From an uncultured Leptotrichia sp. (GTDB lineage: Bacteria > Fusobacteriota > Fusobacteriia > Fusobacteriales > Leptotrichiaceae), in NCBI GenBank assembly GCA_937925095.1, contig CALEXX010000051.1, positions 1-36,277 on the forward strand: a stretch of 36,277 bases of DNA, written 5' to 3'. The notes beneath the pieces were generated by a model. The model was not told the DNA's origin. It was given only the letters and a program-made list of their open reading frames with translations, and did not search any database. Position 1 is the stretch's first letter. Each line of letters starts with the position of its first letter. The translations under genes were made by a program, and so were the position numbers. This document shows positions 18,365-26,685 of this stretch, piece after piece.

Positions 18365-19180
18365 ATGAAAAAAAGACTTTTTTTAATTGGAATTTTTGTT
18401 ATTTTAATTTTTAGCTGTGTTATTTCAAATGCTTATCCTTGGAAAAAGAAAACTTCAAGCGTTAATAATTTAAAAGATACATCATGGCAGCTTGTCACAC
18501 TTAAGGAAAAAAATGTAGGTTCAATAACTGTTGATAATGATTCTAAAATTTCTGTAAGCTTTACAAATAATCGTATCAGCGGTTTTTCAGGAGTAAACAG
18601 ATACTCAGGAGATTATAAAGTAAGTAATGATTCTATTTCTATCTCAAAATTAAGTGTAAGCCTTATGTTAGGATCTAGAAGTGCAATGGATGTGGAAGAT
18701 AGATTCTTAAGAATTCTAGGTTCTGCTAAAAAAGTAAAACAGGACAAAGATACTTTAACATTGGAAAATTCAAAAGGTGATACTCTAACTTTTAGAAGCT
18801 TGAAAACATCTGAAAATAAGGAACAAAATTCTGCTCTTCCATTAAATAAAGAAATTTTAAACACTGAATGGAAACTTGTGGATATGGCAGGAAGAACTTT
18901 AAAAAATCATGAAGATGTTACAATTGCCTTTACAGAAGACGGTGTAAACGGAAATTCAGGTGTAAACAATTATTTCTCCAGCTATAAAATTAAAGATAAT
19001 AATATAACAATTGGAATTTTATCTTCTACAAGAATGGCCGGACCAGACAACCTTATGAAACTTGAAAGAGATTTCTCACAATATATTCAAAATGTTAAAA
19101 AAATTAGATTACTTGATAAAAATACTTTAGTATTAACTACTGGAAATGGAAAAAATTTAACTTTTAAAAAAGTGAGATAA
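18365..19180 (+). CDS. Tandem META-domain (HslJ-like) exported protein
   Basis: A 271-residue envelope protein with a Lys-rich start, a hydrophobic run and a likely lipobox (IFSC, Cys18). It contains two META domains: residues about 38-145 (LKDTSWQLVTL, SVSFTNNRISGFSGVNRYSG, LTLENSKGDTLTF) and about 163-270 (LNTEWKLVDMAGR, TIAFTEDGVNGNSGVNNYF, LVLTTGNGKNLTFKKV). Each half shows the family's W-x-L opening and N-x-y-S/G-G core. E. coli HslJ, which has one such domain, is linked to heat shock and novobiocin resistance. Here the gene is divergent from an efflux operon, so an envelope-stress role is plausible but inferred. AGAGG precedes the ATG. Confidence 0.8.
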   Translation: MKKRLFLIGIFVILIFSCVISNAYPWKKKTSSVNNLKDTSWQLVTLKEKNVGSITVDNDSKISVSFTNNRISGFSGVNRYSGDYKVSNDSISISKLSVSLMLGSRSAMDVEDRFLRILGSAKKVKQDKDTLTLENSKGDTLTFRSLKTSENKEQNSALPLNKEILNTEWKLVDMAGRTLKNHEDVTIAFTEDGVNGNSGVNNYFSSYKIKDNNITIGILSSTRMAGPDNLMKLERDFSQYIQNVKKIRLLDKNTLVLTTGNGKNLTFKKVR

Positions 19181-19200
19181 AATAAAACTACATGATACAT

Positions 19201-19529
19201 AGAAACTATATTTCTTCGTTTTCTAAAATTTTACTGATATAAAATAGTTATTTATTAAGAAAAAGGTAAAATTCAAAACTGATATTAAATATAGCATATA
19301 AGAACTATATTTCTTCGTTTTCTAAAATTTTACTCATACAAAACATTTATTCACTAAGGAAAAATCAAAATTCGCCTAAAGGCTGTTGATTTTTCCTAAG
19401 TTCATTTCTTGTTTTGTATTGTAAAATTTCAAATAACTTGAAATATAGTTTTTTATTTATTACTAATTTTTTCTAAACTTATATTCTATTTTATATTGTG
19501 ATATTTCAAATAACTCGAAGTAGAGTTTT
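19201..19529. repeat. Nested or tandem copies of a palindromic repeat element
   Basis: The 457-bp gap 19181-19637 is mostly repeat. A left half-element (19201-19267) recurs almost exactly 100 bp later as the left half of a complete copy (19301-19453). The right half of that copy recurs, degenerate, at about 19484-19529. The outer halves together resemble a second element split by the inner one. No ORF is present. Confidence 0.7.
19301..19453. repeat. Palindromic repeat element, copy A
   Basis: About 153 bp that fold almost end to end. The outer arms are AACTATATTTC and GAAATATAGTT. The centre is a hairpin (19355-19400) whose GGAAAAATCAA pairs with TTGATTTTTCC and whose GCC-TAAA-GGC makes the tip. 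It is near-identical to the reverse complement of the core of the copy at 20527-20753. Confidence 0.85.
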
Positions 19530-19578
19530 GTATATTAACTTTTATTTTTCCAGTTCCTGTGATATACTAATTTGTAGA

Positions 19579-19609
19579 TGCGTATAGTTTTTAAATTTAA
19601 TTGCGTATA
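19579..19609. promoter_or_regulatory. Direct repeat TGCGTATA upstream of the first EamA gene
   Basis: TGCGTATA occurs at 19579-19586 and 19602-19609, 23 bp apart, 30-60 bp before the ATG. A candidate extended -10 (TGATATACT, about 19559-19567) lies upstream, so the repeats fall in the leader. Possible regulator site; no protein is assigned. Confidence 0.3.
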
Positions 19610-19637
19610 AATAACAAAAAGAAAATGAGGTTAAAAA

Positions 19638-20528
19638 ATGAAGACAGAAGCCCGATTACGTGGAATGCTGCTTGCCAGCCTTGCCGCCAGTCTATGGTCT
19701 ATTTCAGGAATTTCAGGAGAAATATTATTTAAAGAATTCCATTTTTCAGCAGATTGGCTTGTTTCTGTAAGAACTGCTGTTTCTGGGATACTACTTCTCA
19801 TAGCAGTTGTTTTTATTGAAAAGAAATCCATATTCAAACCATTTAAAAGAGTAGAAGATATTATAGGAATTCTCCTGTTTGGAATTGCCGGAATATACTT
19901 TGTACAGTTCACCTACTTTAGAACAATCGAATTAAGCAACGTATCATTTGCAACAATTTTACAGTTTACAGCACCCTTTTTTATTTTCATTTATGAATCA
20001 GTTAAAAATAAAAAAGTTCCATCTATATCAACTGTCGTGTTACTGTTTATGACTATTTTAGGAGTTGTATTCATTGCAACAAAAGGGAATTTTTCAAATT
20101 TGACAGGATCAAGAGAGGCACTTTTAATAGGAGTAGTATCAGCCATTATGATTGCATTTTATTCCATTCAGCCAAAACAGCTTTTAAAAAGATATGGAAG
20201 TATTACAGTTGTCGGTTGGGGAATGTTCGTTGGAAGCATTATAGCAAATGTGATTCATCCCTTCTGGAAAGTTGAAGGGGATATTAATTTTGAATCTGTT
20301 ATTCAGGTTATAATAGTAGTAATTTTAGGTACTGCCATTGCGTATCTTATATATATTGCAAGCCTTAACTATATTTCATCATCTCTAGCCGGTATACTTA
20401 CAGCTTTTGAACCGATTCTAGCTGCAATACTGTCGATAATAATCTTCAAAATGACCTTTTCACCTGTTGAACTGCTAGGGTTTTTAATGGTATTTGCATC
20501 CATATTCCTTCTGCAGAAGAGACTTTAA
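19638..20528 (+). CDS. EamA/DMT-family transporter
   Basis: A 296-residue inner-membrane carrier with about ten predicted helices arranged as two EamA repeats of five. The first repeat opens GMLLASLAASLWSISGISGE; the second holds IGVVSAIMIAFYSIQPKQL, LAGILTAFEPILAAILSIII and a final helix ending LLQKRL. The family includes metabolite, amino-acid and drug exporters; no feature fixes the substrate. GAGG seven bases before the ATG supports the start. It is monocistronic, and its TAA stop overlaps the first bases of repeat copy B. Confidence 0.88.
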   Translation: MKTEARLRGMLLASLAASLWSISGISGEILFKEFHFSADWLVSVRTAVSGILLLIAVVFIEKKSIFKPFKRVEDIIGILLFGIAGIYFVQFTYFRTIELSNVSFATILQFTAPFFIFIYESVKNKKVPSISTVVLLFMTILGVVFIATKGNFSNLTGSREALLIGVVSAIMIAFYSIQPKQLLKRYGSITVVGWGMFVGSIIANVIHPFWKVEGDINFESVIQVIIVVILGTAIAYLIYIASLNYISSSLAGILTAFEPILAAILSIIIFKMTFSPVELLGFLMVFASIFLLQKRL

Positions 20529-20753
20529 TGAGGGTTTTTCAAAATAAAAATATAGAATATAAAAAAATATATTTGTGAATTATTTAGAATTTCACAATGT
20601 AAAACAGGAAATGAATTTAGGAAAAATCAACAGCCTTTAGGCGAATTTTGATTTTTCCTTAATAAATAACTGTTTTATATGAGTGAAATTTTAATAAATG
20701 AAACAAATATATTTTTTTATACTATACTTTAAATTTTTCTTAAAGCCCTCATT
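20527..20753. repeat. Palindromic repeat element, copy B (MITE-like)
   Basis: About 227 bp filling the whole gap between two convergent genes. The ends are inverted (AATGAGGG at 20527-20534, CCCTCATT at 20745-20752). The core matches copy A in reverse orientation. The central hairpin is 20620-20658, with tip GCC-TTTA-GGC. It probably also serves as a bidirectional terminator. Confidence 0.85.
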
Positions 20754-21798
20754 AGAAGTACTTTGTCACATCATTGAATATGATGAAGGCCATTAAAATC
20801 AATAGCAACATCATTCCTACCATGTGGATTTTTTCCTCTATCTTTTTATTCACCTTTACTCCTATAAATTCCGGTATTACAAATAAAAGTCTTCCACCAT
20901 CAAGTGCAGGTATAGGAAGAAGATTCATAAGCCCTATGTTTATTGATAATACTATAAATATATTTATAAGAGCCAGTCCTCCTCCAGTTTTATAGGCTTC
21001 CCCTACAAATTTAGGTAATCCTACAGGGCCTGTTATTTCTTTTGCCGAAACTTTTCCTGTAATAAGCATTTTCAATCCTTGTAACATCATTTTAAAGTAT
21101 TCTACAAAGGAATAAACTGAAATTTCTATTCTCTTTAGGAATGAAAGTTTCGGAGATTGTACCTGAATTCCTAAAATATAGGATTCTGCATCTTTACTAT
21201 ATGTTAATTTTACATTGTCTGATACTTCCTTTCCATTTCTGGATACTTTAATGGATATATCTTCATCATTATATTTTTTTTCAGTTCCGTTAATTTTTAA
21301 AATTTCCTGCTGTAAATCTTTCCAATTGGAAATTTTTGCTCCGTTTATTTCTGTAATTCTATCTCCAGTCTGTAAAAAATCCTTTGCTCTGGAATTTTCC
21401 TGAACTATTCCAACAATGGGTTCTGTATATTTAGTAGGTATTACTCCTGTCATTGAAATTAATATAAATATTGCTATAATAGATGTCAGAAAATTCATCA
21501 TTACACCGGCAATCAGTACAACAAATCTGCTGAATGCAGGTTTTGTATAAAATCCTCCCGGAACTTCATCTTCAGGATTTTCTTCCGGCTGCATCCCTGC
21601 AATATTTACAAATCCTCCTAATGGCAACATTCTTATAGAATAATCTGTTTCACCTATCCTTTTTGTAAATAATTTTGGACCCATTCCTATTGCAAATTCT
21701 ATAACTGGCATTTTATAATACTTTGCTGTCATAAAATGTCCAAGTTCATGTAAAAAAATAATAATTCCAAGTATTATTATTGCTAAAATTATACTCAT
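20752..21798 (-). CDS. rseP: Site-2 intramembrane zinc metalloprotease RseP
   Basis: Cleaves membrane-embedded anti-sigma factors or signal-peptide remnants inside the inner membrane. The 348-residue protein has HELGH at residues 17-21 in the first helix, FVNIAGMQPEENPEDEVPGGF after it, one PDZ domain (about residues 125-205: VGIVQENSRAKDFLQTGDRI to KVSRNGKEV) and the second metal-site motif NLLPIPALDGGRL in the third helix. Only one PDZ domain is present, as in Firmicutes RasP, against two in E. coli. AAAGGA lies upstream of the ATG. The stop codon sits on the end of repeat copy B. Its anti-sigma target is not in the window. Confidence 0.95.
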   Translation of the reverse strand: MSIILAIIILGIIIFLHELGHFMTAKYYKMPVIEFAIGMGPKLFTKRIGETDYSIRMLPLGGFVNIAGMQPEENPEDEVPGGFYTKPAFSRFVVLIAGVMMNFLTSIIAIFILISMTGVIPTKYTEPIVGIVQENSRAKDFLQTGDRITEINGAKISNWKDLQQEILKINGTEKKYNDEDISIKVSRNGKEVSDNVKLTYSKDAESYILGIQVQSPKLSFLKRIEISVYSFVEYFKMMLQGLKMLITGKVSAKEITGPVGLPKFVGEAYKTGGGLALINIFIVLSINIGLMNLLPIPALDGGRLLFVIPEFIGVKVNKKIEEKIHMVGMMLLLILMAFIIFNDVTKYF

Positions 21799-21912
21799 TT
21801 ACTTTCCTTTCATGTTTTTATTTTCATTCATTTTATGTTATAATTTGAAATAATATTTAATTATAGCATATTTCAACCTATATTTTAATATGTTATATAT
21901 GGAAAGGAAAAA

Positions 21913-22881
21913 ATGATGAAGAAAAACAACACTCTTTTAGGAGCTTCTTTAATTGTAATTGCAGCTGTCATGTGGGGACTGGATGGAGTTCTGCTTACTC
22001 CTGCATATTTTTCAAAATTTCATTTTTATGATGTCAATTTTATTGTTTTTATTGCCCATGCAATACCAACTCTTATTTTATCGGTTCTTTTTTTCAACCA
22101 GTACAAAGAACTAAAAAACTTCACTAAAAATGACTATATATTTTTCATACTGATTGCATTATTTGGAGGTACTTTGGGAACTCTTTCCATTGTAAAAGCC
22201 CTTCAGCTAAGTGAATTCAGCAAATTCAGTATTGTTATACTTATCCAGAAGGCACAGCCTATATTCGCTGTCTTATTAGCTTTCTTTATTTTAAAGGAAA
22301 GACCTTCAAAAAGATTTTATATAATTGCTGCTATTTCACTAATTTCAATATATCTTTTAACATTTGAATTTAAAAGTCCGGCACTTTTACCAAAAAATAA
22401 TATTCTAGCTGCCCTGTATTCACTACTTGCAGCTTTCTCCTTTGGAAGTGCAACTGTATTTGGAAAAAAAGTTGTATACAAATTTTCCTTCCTGACAAGT
22501 ACATTTTACAGATTTTTCTTTACTACAGTAGTAACTCTGTTCTTTGTACTCTTTTCAGGAAATACCGAAAAAAGTCTTGGCCTTTATTTCAGTAACGGAG
22601 GGTTGATATCCCTTTCAATGTTTATTGCCATATTTGGACTGATAGCCATACTTATTTATTATAACGGACTGAAAAGTGTGACCGCTTCCATTTCGACTTT
22701 CTGTGAGCTGGCATTCCCACTGACTTCAGTTGTTACAGAAGCTGTTGTTTATAAAAGATTTTTATCTCCTGTACAGCTTGTTGCTGCAGTTGTTCTGATT
22801 ACTTCCATACTGTATCTGAATTTAGGAAAAGTCAAAGTTGACATAGAAGGTATTGATAAGATAGAAGAGGCTGATATTTAA
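21913..22881 (+). CDS. EamA/DMT-family transporter
   Basis: A 322-residue ten-helix membrane carrier. The first repeat begins GASLIVIAAVMWGLDGVLLT and includes IVILIQKAQPIFAVLLAFFIL, where the QP-x-F pattern is typical. The second includes LYSLLAAFSFGSATVFGKK and ISTFCELAFPLTSVVTEAVV. A short acidic cytoplasmic tail (VDIEGIDKIEEADI) follows. It is distantly similar to the EamA gene at 19638 but not a recent duplicate by eye. It is divergent from rseP with a 114-bp gap. AAGGA lies just before a double ATG, so the start could be either Met. Substrate unknown. Confidence 0.87.
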   Translation: MMKKNNTLLGASLIVIAAVMWGLDGVLLTPAYFSKFHFYDVNFIVFIAHAIPTLILSVLFFNQYKELKNFTKNDYIFFILIALFGGTLGTLSIVKALQLSEFSKFSIVILIQKAQPIFAVLLAFFILKERPSKRFYIIAAISLISIYLLTFEFKSPALLPKNNILAALYSLLAAFSFGSATVFGKKVVYKFSFLTSTFYRFFFTTVVTLFFVLFSGNTEKSLGLYFSNGGLISLSMFIAIFGLIAILIYYNGLKSVTASISTFCELAFPLTSVVTEAVVYKRFLSPVQLVAAVVLITSILYLNLGKVKVDIEGIDKIEEADI

Positions 22882-22904
22882 TAAAATTTATATTGTCTGG
22901 AAAT

Positions 22905-23139
22905 TTAAATGGGCTATCTCAAAAAAATTAAAACATAATATGAAAACTATATTTATGAATTATTTATAATTTCACAATATAAAACAGGAAATGAATTTAG
23001 AAAAAGTCAACAACCTGATTTTTCAGGTGAATTTTGACTTTTTCTTTATGAATGACTGTTTGGTATAAGTGAAATTTTAGTAAATGATTAAATATAGTTT
23101 TCATGATTTTTTCTAAATTTTGAGACAGCCTCATTTAAT
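22905..23139. repeat. Palindromic repeat element, copy C (MITE-like)
   Basis: About 235 bp between convergent genes, in the same orientation as copy B. The terminal inverted repeats are clear (TAAATG-GGCTaTCTCAAAA on the left, TTTTGAGACAGCCTCATTTA on the right). The central hairpin (22999-23045) differs from A and B on both arms in ways that keep pairing: AGAAAAAGTCAA with TTGACTTTTTCT, and a longer tip ACCTGA-TTTT-TCAGGT. Confidence 0.87.
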
Positions 23140-23142
23140 TTT

Positions 23143-24177
23143 TTATATTCCAAATACATATTTTATTATATCCTCAGCACACTTCTCCTCATCTGCATTG
23201 TGAAATGTTCTTTCAAAAGTATGGCTTTTTGTCTTGTATGCATTATCATAGTAGTTTTCCATCAAATCTTTTATAACTTTATCAAACTCTTTATTTTTTA
23301 ACTCTTCAATATATTCATTTTTTCTTTTTTCCCCAATATATCTACCAAGTTTTTCAAGTGCTTCAAAAATTTCATTTTCATCATAGCTTTCCTTCAGATA
23401 TTCCTCTCTAATTATTTCAACTCTCTTATCCATATCTGTTTCTATGAAAAATTTTCTCGCATTAAAAACTTCTTCAAATAAATAGTTTGGCATAACAACA
23501 CTACCTATCCGCTTACTTTCCCCTTCTGTAAATATTACATCTGACTTGGATTTTAATATACTGTCCATTACATAAGCTTCGAAATTTTTCTGAGTTGCAT
23601 CTCCACCAAGACCTATTCCTCCCAGCAGTGATCCCCTATGATTTGCACATTTTTCCAAATCCAGGACATCATAACCCTTCTGTTTTATTTCCTGTAGAAT
23701 ATTTGTCTTTCCGGAACCGGTTTTCCCGTATAGGGCAATCAGTTCCTTTTCTTTAAGCATCTTGGGAAGATTCTCATTTAAATACTGTCTGTATCCTTTA
23801 TAACCATTTTCCAGTTTTATGACAGGCAATGAAAATTCCTTAAACAGGGAAGTAACTGTTGAGGAACGCATACCGCCCCTTGCACAGTAAACTATCAGTT
23901 CCCTGTCCTTTTCAACATATTTTTCAAATTCAATGTAAATATCCTGTACTTTTTTTCCTACAATTCCTACAGCTTCCCTTATTGCATTCTTTTTCCCTTC
24001 AACTTTATAAAGAGTTCCTATATATTCCCTTTCCTTATCTGAAAATACAGGAATATTTACCGCTCCTGGTATTCTTGCCTCTCTATATTCTGAGGGACTT
24101 CTTACATCAATAAACAAAAGGTTTTTTCCTTTTTTTATTTTTTCCGTTATTTTTTCGTAACTTTGCATTATTATCAT
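23143..24177 (-). CDS. mnmH: tRNA 2-selenouridine synthase (MnmH/SelU/YbbB)
   Basis: Replaces sulfur by selenium in 2-thiouridine at the wobble position of certain tRNAs, via a geranylated intermediate. The 344-residue protein has an N-terminal rhodanese domain with the active cysteine in YCARGGMRSS (Cys98), then a P-loop domain with GKTGSGKT (residues 151-158) and HRGSLLGGIG shortly after, as in E. coli SelU. AGGGGA six bases before the first ATG supports the start. It is preceded by a terminator after sepF, so it may be transcribed separately. Its selenophosphate supplier SelD is not in the window. Confidence 0.93.
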   Translation of the reverse strand: MIIMQSYEKITEKIKKGKNLLFIDVRSPSEYREARIPGAVNIPVFSDKEREYIGTLYKVEGKKNAIREAVGIVGKKVQDIYIEFEKYVEKDRELIVYCARGGMRSSTVTSLFKEFSLPVIKLENGYKGYRQYLNENLPKMLKEKELIALYGKTGSGKTNILQEIKQKGYDVLDLEKCANHRGSLLGGIGLGGDATQKNFEAYVMDSILKSKSDVIFTEGESKRIGSVVMPNYLFEEVFNARKFFIETDMDKRVEIIREEYLKESYDENEIFEALEKLGRYIGEKRKNEYIEELKNKEFDKVIKDLMENYYDNAYKTKSHTFERTFHNADEEKCAEDIIKYVFGI

Positions 24178-24224
24178 ACATTTCCCCTAACAGGCCAAAA
24201 TTTATTTAAACTTTTCAATATAAT

Positions 24225-24274
24225 AAAAATATACCTTAAATTATTATAATCCATAATAACTAAGGCATATTTTT
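24225..24274 (-). terminator. Hairpin terminator after sepF
   Basis: AAAAATATACCTTA (24225-24238) pairs with TAAGGCATATTTTT (24261-24274), with one G-U. On the minus strand a U-rich tail follows. It separates sepF from mnmH. Confidence 0.65.
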
Positions 24275-24283
24275 CAATTTTAA

Positions 24284-24784
24284 TTATAATAATTTACTTC
24301 CGTCTTTTTCTTCTTCCAATGAAGTATCGATGTCTTCGTATCCAACTCCATTTGGAATAGATGTAAGAACTTTATCTGTAACTTTTGAAAGATGTGCATC
24401 CATCGCATAAGCCGCTCCACTAACAAAATCTATTACTCTCTGTCCTACTTCAAATTCTAAAAACTCTAAACTAAATGTTACAACTTTCTTTTCTTTTATT
24501 GAGTCTGCTATTAATCTGGAATCTTCAAAGACTTTCGGTCTAATTATTGAGACATAGCTTACTTTCATCTTTCCTATTTCCTCCTTCTTTCCTCCGCCAA
24601 AAATATTCATACCTTTCTTTTCCTTTTCTTCAGGATGATCAAACTCCACATGACTGTAAGTTTTAACCTGCTGTTTTGGTTGTTGTGTCACTTCAACTTC
24701 TTCTTCAACTTTTTTATTTTCCACTACTTCATCATCTTCATCAACTTCGCCGAAAAATTCCAAAAATTTCTGTTTTAATCCCAA
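24284..24784 (-). CDS. sepF: Cell-division protein SepF
   Basis: Cytoplasmic FtsZ-binding protein that tethers the Z-ring to the membrane in bacteria lacking some E. coli division factors. The 166-residue protein has an N-terminal amphipathic helix for membrane contact (MGLKQKFLEFFGE), a long acidic, Gln-rich linker, and the SepF core from about residue 75: VSYVSIIRPKVFEDSRLIAD, KKVVTFSLEFLEFEVGQRVI, DFVSGAAYAMDAHLSKVTD. A longer C-terminal acidic tail follows than in Bacillus. It lies 15 bases downstream of yggS, the same neighbour order as in Gram-positive division clusters (yggS/ylmE-sepF/ylmF). Confidence 0.93.
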   Translation of the reverse strand: MGLKQKFLEFFGEVDEDDEVVENKKVEEEVEVTQQPKQQVKTYSHVEFDHPEEKEKKGMNIFGGGKKEEIGKMKVSYVSIIRPKVFEDSRLIADSIKEKKVVTFSLEFLEFEVGQRVIDFVSGAAYAMDAHLSKVTDKVLTSIPNGVGYEDIDTSLEEEKDGSKLL

Positions 24785-24799
24785 AGCTCTAACCTCCTA

Positions 24800-25483
24800 T
24801 TACCAGTATAATTTGCTTCCTATTCTAAGTATAGTAGCACCATTTTTCAGTGCTTCTATATAGTCATTCGACATTCCCATAGAAAGCTCACTACAATAAT
24901 TGTATTTTTTTTCGTACTCTTTTTTTAAATTGTACATTTTGGAAAAATATCCTTCTATCTCATCTTCTTCCGCATCTAAAGGTGCCATTGTCATGAAACC
25001 TTTAATTTTAACATTGCTCATAGAAAAATATTTTTCTGATTCCTTCTGAAAATCTTCTATGTAAATTCCTGTTTTGGATTCTTCCTTTGAAACATTAATT
25101 TGTATTAGACCATTAACAATCCTATTATTTTCAATTGCTTTTTTATTAATTTCCGATAATAAGTCGAAAGAATCTATTGAATGTATCAAATTTACATTTG
25201 TTATTATATACTTTATTTTGTTTTTTTGCAACCTTCCAATAAAATCCCAAACTAAATTCTCATATTTTTCACCGGAAAATCTTTCCAATTTATCTCTATA
25301 AACTTGTGCCCTATTTTCTCCGAAATAGTTATACCCCATATTTATCAAGGCTTCCTGTTCTTCAATTCCCAGATACTTACTTACAAATAATATTTTTACC
25401 TTTTCAGGATAAGGCGAATATTTTTTTATATCCTGAAGAATACCTTCATAATTCTGAGATATTTTCTCACTGTTAAGTTCCAT
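24800..25483 (-). CDS. yggS: PLP homeostasis protein (YggS/YlmE/PLPBP family)
   Basis: Binds pyridoxal phosphate and keeps the free cofactor and amino-acid pools balanced; no enzymatic activity is known. The 227-residue alanine-racemase-like barrel has the cofactor lysine in ILFVSKYLG (about residue 36), then NYFGENRAQ, WDFIGRLQKNKIKYI, the ISVS-like INVSKEESKTG, GFMTMAPL and the phosphate-binding end SELSMGMSNDYIEALKNGAT then LRIGSKLY. The order matches the family. It sits between hemW and sepF in a five-gene same-strand run. Confidence 0.94.
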   Translation of the reverse strand: MELNSEKISQNYEGILQDIKKYSPYPEKVKILFVSKYLGIEEQEALINMGYNYFGENRAQVYRDKLERFSGEKYENLVWDFIGRLQKNKIKYIITNVNLIHSIDSFDLLSEINKKAIENNRIVNGLIQINVSKEESKTGIYIEDFQKESEKYFSMSNVKIKGFMTMAPLDAEEDEIEGYFSKMYNLKKEYEKKYNYCSELSMGMSNDYIEALKNGATILRIGSKLYW

Positions 25484-25527
25484 AATTTCTCCTTGCTTTA
25501 AATCTTTTGTATATTATACCTGTTTTT

Positions 25528-26643
25528 TTAAATAAATTCAACAAATACATCATTTGCAAGAAGGATTCCCTTTTTAGTCAGTCTCATTCTTTTACCACCG
25601 TCAAATCTTTCAAGCAGTCCATTATTTAAAAGTTTTTTTACTTCTTCAGCTTCAAAATATTCTGTTCCTTCTTCTGTAAGTCTTAATCCGAGCATATTTT
25701 TGAGTTTTTTCTCTTCTTCTTTGTCAACTATTTCTATGCTTTTATCATCTACAGGAAAAATATTTTCCTCAATACATTTGTAATATCTACTGAAAGATCT
25801 CACATTACTGTATCTTTTCCCTTTATAATATGTGGCCGCACTTAACCCTACTCCTATAAATTCTTTATTTCTCCAATATTTCAGATTATGCACTCCACCC
25901 ATTCCTTTTTTTGAAAAATTGGATATTTCATAATGGACATATCCATTTTTTTTCAGGAAATCAATTATTTCTTCATACATTTCAGCTTCCAGATCCTGAT
26001 CCATCTCAGATAAAATCCCTTTCTGAAGCTTACTCCAGAAGACTGTCCCTTCCTCCCAGATGAGTGAGTATATTGACACATTTTCAGGAGAAAGCTGAAT
26101 TATTGTTTCCAAATCTTTTTTCAAGTCTTCAAGACTCTGATTAGGAATACCGAACATCAGATCAATGGAAATATTTTCAAATCCTGCATTTCTGGCATCC
26201 CTGAATACTCTTACGGCATCCTCGCCACTATGCAGTCTTCCTAAAAATTTTAGTACATGATCCTGAAAACTCTGTATTCCTATACTGAGCCTATTTATCC
26301 CTAATTTTCTTAATTTTATGAGTTTTTCGGGAGACATATCATTTGGATTGAGTTCCAATGTTATTTCTCCCTCTTTTTTATATTTTATATTTTCCATTAT
26401 ATATGAGAGTAGTTCAATAGGCAGAAGAGACGGAGTCCCTCCTCCAAAATATACCGTATCATATTCATATTCAGGATGCATTTTAAGTTCCTTTACCAGT
26501 GCTTTCGTATATTTCTCATATTCACGGCTCATATTTATAAATGTGCAGAAATCACAATATTCACATTTCTTTTCACAAAAAGGAATATGTACATAAAGCG
26601 CATCTACATTTTTTTCTATTTTCCTGTTTCCTGTGTCTTTCAT
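25528..26643 (-). CDS. hemW: Radical-SAM heme chaperone HemW
   Basis: Binds heme and hands it to membrane respiratory proteins; formerly misnamed oxygen-independent coproporphyrinogen oxidase. The 371-residue protein carries the radical-SAM iron-sulfur motif CEKKCEYCDFC (CxxxCxxC) near residue 23, the SAM-binding GGGTPSLLP, the helix ITLELNPNDMSPEKLIKLRK, GINRLSIGIQSF, and the HemW C-terminal domain (NLKYWRNKEFIGVGLSAATY). The extra cysteine after CDF is not the C-x-C arrangement of true HemN. It is downstream of the phosphohexomutase gene and upstream of yggS. No heme-biosynthesis genes adjoin. Confidence 0.92.
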   Translation of the reverse strand: MKDTGNRKIEKNVDALYVHIPFCEKKCEYCDFCTFINMSREYEKYTKALVKELKMHPEYEYDTVYFGGGTPSLLPIELLSYIMENIKYKKEGEITLELNPNDMSPEKLIKLRKLGINRLSIGIQSFQDHVLKFLGRLHSGEDAVRVFRDARNAGFENISIDLMFGIPNQSLEDLKKDLETIIQLSPENVSIYSLIWEEGTVFWSKLQKGILSEMDQDLEAEMYEEIIDFLKKNGYVHYEISNFSKKGMGGVHNLKYWRNKEFIGVGLSAATYYKGKRYSNVRSFSRYYKCIEENIFPVDDKSIEIVDKEEEKKLKNMLGLRLTEEGTEYFEAEEVKKLLNNGLLERFDGGKRMRLTKKGILLANDVFVEFI

Positions 26644-26685
26644 CTACCTTACTTTTACCCTCTTCATATAATTTTTTGTTTTATT

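Noticed and set aside
19355..19400. Central hairpin of copy A as a simple terminator for the META gene
   Set aside because: It lies about 175 bp past the stop, lacks a U-run, and is part of a larger repeat element.
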